This document shows positions 60,273 to 64,000 of a stretch of 64,000 nucleotides of DNA, in pieces (position 1 is the first letter of the stretch; every line of letters starts with the position of its first letter). This DNA is from Antitrichia curtipendula (taxonomy: Eukaryota > Streptophyta > Bryopsida > Hypnales > Leucodontaceae), in the NCBI GenBank assembly GCA_951230915.1, contig OX579634.1:12612725-12676724 (forward strand). Direction: 5' to 3'. A program made the position numbers and the translations under genes. The notes under the pieces were generated by a model that worked only from the letters and a program-made list of their open reading frames with translations, was not told the origin of the DNA and made no database searches.

Positions 60273-60582
60273 TAAGGTAGTCTACTCTTAAAGCAACTAT
60301 TTAAATAAGAGTTGATTGTCTTTTCCAGGAAGCTAAACTCTTTGAAACAATTTCCAATAAATTTTTGTGGGAGGAAAAATGGAATTGACATCTAACCCAA
60401 GTCATTTTGTAATTTTTGAAACTTTGTAGAATCAATTATGAATTTTGGAAGTTGAAACATTATGGTCACTAAAAGCAACCACCTCCTGAAATGTACACTA
60501 CTGGTACATTGAAGAAAAGAAAATGTACCTATGTGTTATGATTGCCTTTAGAATATAATCACTTTTAGAGCAAACTACCTTA
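60273..60582. mobile_element. TAAGGTAG-ended MITE, subfamily 1, copy e
   Basis: The ends are TAAGGTAGTCTACTCTTAAA and TTAGAGCAAACTACCTTA. The body matches 58006-58275 (TGGTCACTAAAAGCAACCACC). Confidence 0.8.
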
Positions 60583-61879
60583 TTGAAGTAAGCTTAATAA
60601 AATATCATGCACAATACAAGGGCCTTACCCAAAAAAAATCTCATTTGTTTTGATTTAATATTTTTTTTGTGTATGGTGTTTTTATTTTTTTACAATTTAT
60701 AATTTATAACCAAAAAAAGTGCACTATATTGTAGGCATAAGAAAACATGGTTTATTTGCATTCTTCTTCAATTCCAACACATTATTTTCTAAAAATTAAT
60801 GGCGTGACCACCAAACAATCTCACTATAATTCCAAGAATATGCTAGAAAGATTGGAACAAATTCAAAACATATATCACATCAACATTGCAAGTGACCTTT
60901 AGTTCCCATGCACTCAATCTACACAACCACTAAGGTAGAAGAAAGCAAATGGCTTAGAATAAAGGGAAAAACAATTCTCGAGTGTTAAAACTTCAATAAG
61001 GGGTCACTAAACCTACATGACAAACACATACACTAGTATGTACATTTTTAATTGCTACAAATTGAAACCAAGCATATATTAAATGACAAGATTTGTTTCT
61101 ATTGAGTTGAATTGATAAATGAGAAAGGACTTCAACACCATTTAGAGTGCATTATTTGAACAATATAAGGACAAGTTATGAATTTCTAAATGCTATTGAT
61201 AGGTGTATCATATATCAACCCAAAATTATAATGTTTATAGCTTAAACATCATTATTCATTGTGTGATAGGATTTGATTAATCCTAAAATTCTTTATTGTT
61301 TAGAGGCCCAAATTTGCTTCAAAATACTAATCTCCAAAGTAAGGTTAAAATCTTCATCTATATTTGGTTTTTAACAAATTCAACTATTAGATCCTTTAAC
61401 TAACTTGTTAGAGTATACTTTCCTAAAATTTTAGAACAAAAATATTACCAATTGCAAGATCATGATACTTGGATTTTAAAAAGAAGTATTTTAAACTCTT
61501 CTAAAATGGTTAGAATTATCCTTTCAAACTTTTAACCCAAAAATGTGTAGATCCTACAACTTGCAATTCTCTACAATATTTTTAAGAAATAAGTTGGAAA
61601 TACATATAAAAAAATTTCAACAATAAATATTTTATATTCATGCTTAAAAAAAATAGTAAGGAAATAAACAGAGAATGATTTAAAATACTAAACTGGTAAG
61701 AATTTAGTTGTAGAAATGAAAATTACCAATGGTTGTAGTGTTGTAATAAACAACCTGCATCCTATGATTTTTTTTCCAAAAATATTGAAAATTGAGTTAA
61801 ATAAAGGACTTCAAAGTTTATTTTAGAGTAGAGAATCCATAACTACCCACAAACCATGTAGTCAAAATTTATGAAAATT
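60583..61879. other. AT-rich intergenic region
   Basis: No gene or defined element end recognised. Confidence 0.45.
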
Positions 61880-62034
61880 AGTGCGCCTTAAAGCTACTCC
61901 TTACTTACATGTTGTGATTTTGGTGGAAGCTTTGAAGATGCTTAGATTGCCCGAAAAACAAGATTGTCCATAACTTTCTCATCATTAGTCCAAATAGAAT
62001 GATGGAAAAAAGGCCTTGGGACTTTAAGGGTTAA
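61880..62034. mobile_element. Right end of a piggyBac-like element
   Basis: Ends GGACTTTAAGGGTTAA. The segment 61933-62001 (TTAGATTGCCCGAAAAAC, GTCCAAATAGAATGA) is the complement of 46143-46212 in the element at 45868-46790. I could not fix its left end. Confidence 0.5.
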
Positions 62035-62258
62035 GGAAAGGGACCTTAATAAACATTTTTGGCAAGGATATTCATTGAAGCTATAAATTTAGCATTTTTG
62101 AATCAATTAGTACAAGTAACAAGCACTAAAAATCATTATGAGTATCCCTTTATTACTTTACTCTTTTTTAGGAAGTTCATCAACCAATATGAAAGATATA
62201 AATTCAAAGTATGTCAACCTTCACATACACAAAAATATTCTCCATACTAAAGCACCTG

Positions 62259-62620
62259 CGGCGTTGGCTCAGTGGCTTTGGCCTTAGCACACCAATGAGG
62301 TGGTTTTGAGGTCAAACCTAGGTGTCGGTGGGGTGCTTACCACCATAGTCCACCCAACTATGGTAGGGGTGTGCAATAACTACCTTGTCGTCATATGGGG
62401 ATCCCGAGAATTTCTCGAAGAAGGAACATGTCGGTTCTTTATCATAGGATCTACGTCATAACCAAGGCATCAAGAATAGAATTCATCTAAATCCAAGAGG
62501 CTCAGATAATTGAGCCATTCCCAATAGATGCTCCATTCACACGTCTTTTACACCTAGATTACCTTTCTTCTTCCTTCTTCACCACACTAAATAATTACAA
62601 GAAGATTTGAAAGGGGACTT
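62259..62620 (+). mobile_element. Possible tRNA-derived SINE
   Basis: The head GCGTTGGCTCAGTGGCTTTG holds a perfect A-box match (TGGCTCAGTGG, 62265-62275), followed 33 nt later by a B-box-like GAGGTCAAACC (62308-62318), as in tRNA-derived SINEs. A non-tRNA body follows. The 3' end and target duplication could not be placed, so the end coordinate is a guess. Confidence 0.5.
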
Positions 62621-62766
62621 TTTTTTCCCATTGATGCCTATTTCAGGCGTGCAATGTGGCACATGCAAGATGATATGGCAATGCAAAAGCATGTACTCCA
62701 TCATCGATTAACTTAAATTTAGTTATTGAAAGGCTGGCCGCGATATTGGGAAAAATGAAATAAAGA

Positions 62767-62768
<2 letters not shown>

Positions 62769-62800
<32 letters not shown>
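62769..62800. repeat. AT dinucleotide microsatellite
   Basis: About 16 AT/TA units. Confidence 0.95.
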
Positions 62801-62804
<4 letters not shown>

Positions 62805-63209
62805 CCATGTGGACCTGGCCAACAGTACTGTGTGCGTAACGTCCATAACTGAACATCACATACTCGTCAAGCATTGTCACTCCACAAGCATTCCATCTGT
62901 TTCGTAGACCTGGACAACCTCAGAAAATACTCATACACTTGCCGCAACAGATGCTCAAAAAATGGTCCATTTTTTAATAAGAAATGGTGTACAAAATTCA
63001 GGTGTGGAGGTGGGGTGCCTGGGATATTATTAGTGTGGATAAACGATACATACCCAAAAAAATGATGTTAAGTTAGTTTGATCAGAAGTTTCCAGAACTT
63101 GACCTTCTTCACCACAGAACAATGAGGACAGTGGCCAAGTTACAATTTTCTCAAAAGAATACTATTATACAATGGTAGAGATAATGGCGAAATTTGTTGG
63201 GGGGAAAAA

Positions 63210-64000
63210 TCAGGCCACCGAAACTCTTCTCCTGCCCAAGGCAGCATTGGATGGAGACGCGGGTTCGTCCATTTGCCGTGCCACACGAACCATCTCCAAA
63301 ACATGGTCCACTATGACACCATCAACGCCCCAACTTTGTTGCTTGAGAACGGCTTCCCCAACATTGCTGCAAACATCATTACAAACATGCCATGATATCA
63401 GTTTTTTCTTTCTCACAATGATGGTCTGTAATGAAAAAATAAAAAGCCTGCAGTGACAGCCAGCTATGGAAACATATTTTTTTTTTTTTGGGGGGGGGGA
63501 GGGTTGTCAAAAATGAAGTATTCATCCTTCGTTTTGGTGGTACTTCATATTTGTCATTTTTGTAGAATGTTTTCAGTCTGCACTGATTTAAAATAGTGAG
63601 ACTCAGGTCAACATTTTTGTGTTATTTTTGTTCTGGTTTCTTTGAAGGACTCCTGTAGATATGAAAGAGACCACTTTTAGCCATTCAAAGAGCTCAGGGA
63701 TAAACCTGTGTATTAATGAGAAACCTACACTTTTTTAAATTTCAAAAAAAGGAAAAACAGGAGAGAGAGAAAAAATCACATGGGAAATGTGAAAGAAAGG
63801 CGCTCACTTCAACTCGCCGTAAGTGAAGAAGAAGAGTCCATGTGCCTTGACTAGGGCCACTTTGTCCGGGTGTTGTAACACGGCTTTCACTTCGCTGACG
63901 ACGCCTTGCAAGTTGCCACGGCGGCAGACGTCCACAGCGGCGTCGATGGAGTTTCGGCGAGCATCGTTGTAGATTTGCCCGCCTCCATTGGTGAGGAAGA
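63210..64000 (-). CDS. Glycerophosphodiester phosphodiesterase (GDPD1-like), C-terminal part
   Basis: Hydrolyses glycerophosphodiesters to glycerol-3-phosphate and an alcohol; plant GDPD1-type enzymes act in lipid turnover and phosphate economy. Two exons are visible: 63808 to beyond 64000 and 63366 down to the stop at 63210. The first reads FLTNGGGQIYNDARRNSIDA, then VSEVKAVLQHPDKV and FFTYGELN; the second reads NVGEAVLKQQSWGVDGVIVD followed by a short basic tail ending VSVA. These match the GDPD1 C-terminal blocks LTNGG..YDDPRRNSL, LQGIVSEV, LMTYGKLNNV.EAVYMQ..MGV.GVIVDLV. GT-AG junction, phase consistent. The catalytic HR..G and EFD motifs lie beyond the right edge. Confidence 0.93.

Noticed and set aside
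1..64000. CRISPR arrays, bacterial operons, phage or plasmid features
   Set aside because: Nothing of this type is present; spliced genes and plant transposon types mark it as plant nuclear DNA.
1..64000. LTR retrotransposons
   Set aside because: I saw no long direct repeats, no primer-binding site and no reverse-transcriptase motif in any frame.

Overview
The window looks like nuclear DNA of a land plant. Evidence: spliced genes with short introns, plant-only families (an ABI3/FUS3/LEC2-type B3 factor, a lectin receptor kinase, an ATH-type half-size ABCA transporter), TTTAGGG-type telomere repeats, and Stowaway-, Tourist-, hAT- and CACTA-like elements. The compact introns make a non-seed plant (bryophyte or lycophyte) my best guess, but I cannot name a species.

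Layout: 166-3279 (-) B3 transcription factor, six exons. 4-12 kb: AT-rich, repeat-filled. 12.6-14.2 kb (+): small J-domain protein gene carrying two indels. 14.2-22.4 kb: repeats only. 22.5 kb (+): intronless LYRM4/ISD11 gene. 23.8-24.3 kb (-): unrecognised basic protein. 26.9-35.9 kb (-): complete ABCA transporter; I joined 18 exons into one 970-codon frame. 36.8-50 kb: mostly mobile elements, with fossils of a GNAT acetyltransferase and a hAT transposase. 50.4-52.9 kb (+): badly broken lectin receptor kinase. 53-62 kb: dense nest of short elements. 63.2-64 kb (-): 3' end of a glycerophosphodiester phosphodiesterase, cut by the window edge.

The genes do not form a pathway; they are ordinary scattered plant genes. 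The main novelty is the repeat landscape. One set of elements ends in TTAACCC/GGGTTAA, the mark of piggyBac-type insertion. Another large set ends in TAAGGTAG/CTACCTTA and has several internal sequence families. Two copies of one 203-bp Tourist-like MITE each sit inside another element, and in one case the pre-insertion site can be read. Two hAT-type MITEs have exact 8-bp target duplications. A CACTA-type element of about 1.1 kb holds a long hairpin and a tRNA-like promoter. Exon coordinates were derived by hand from splice signals, reading phase and family similarity, without any search.
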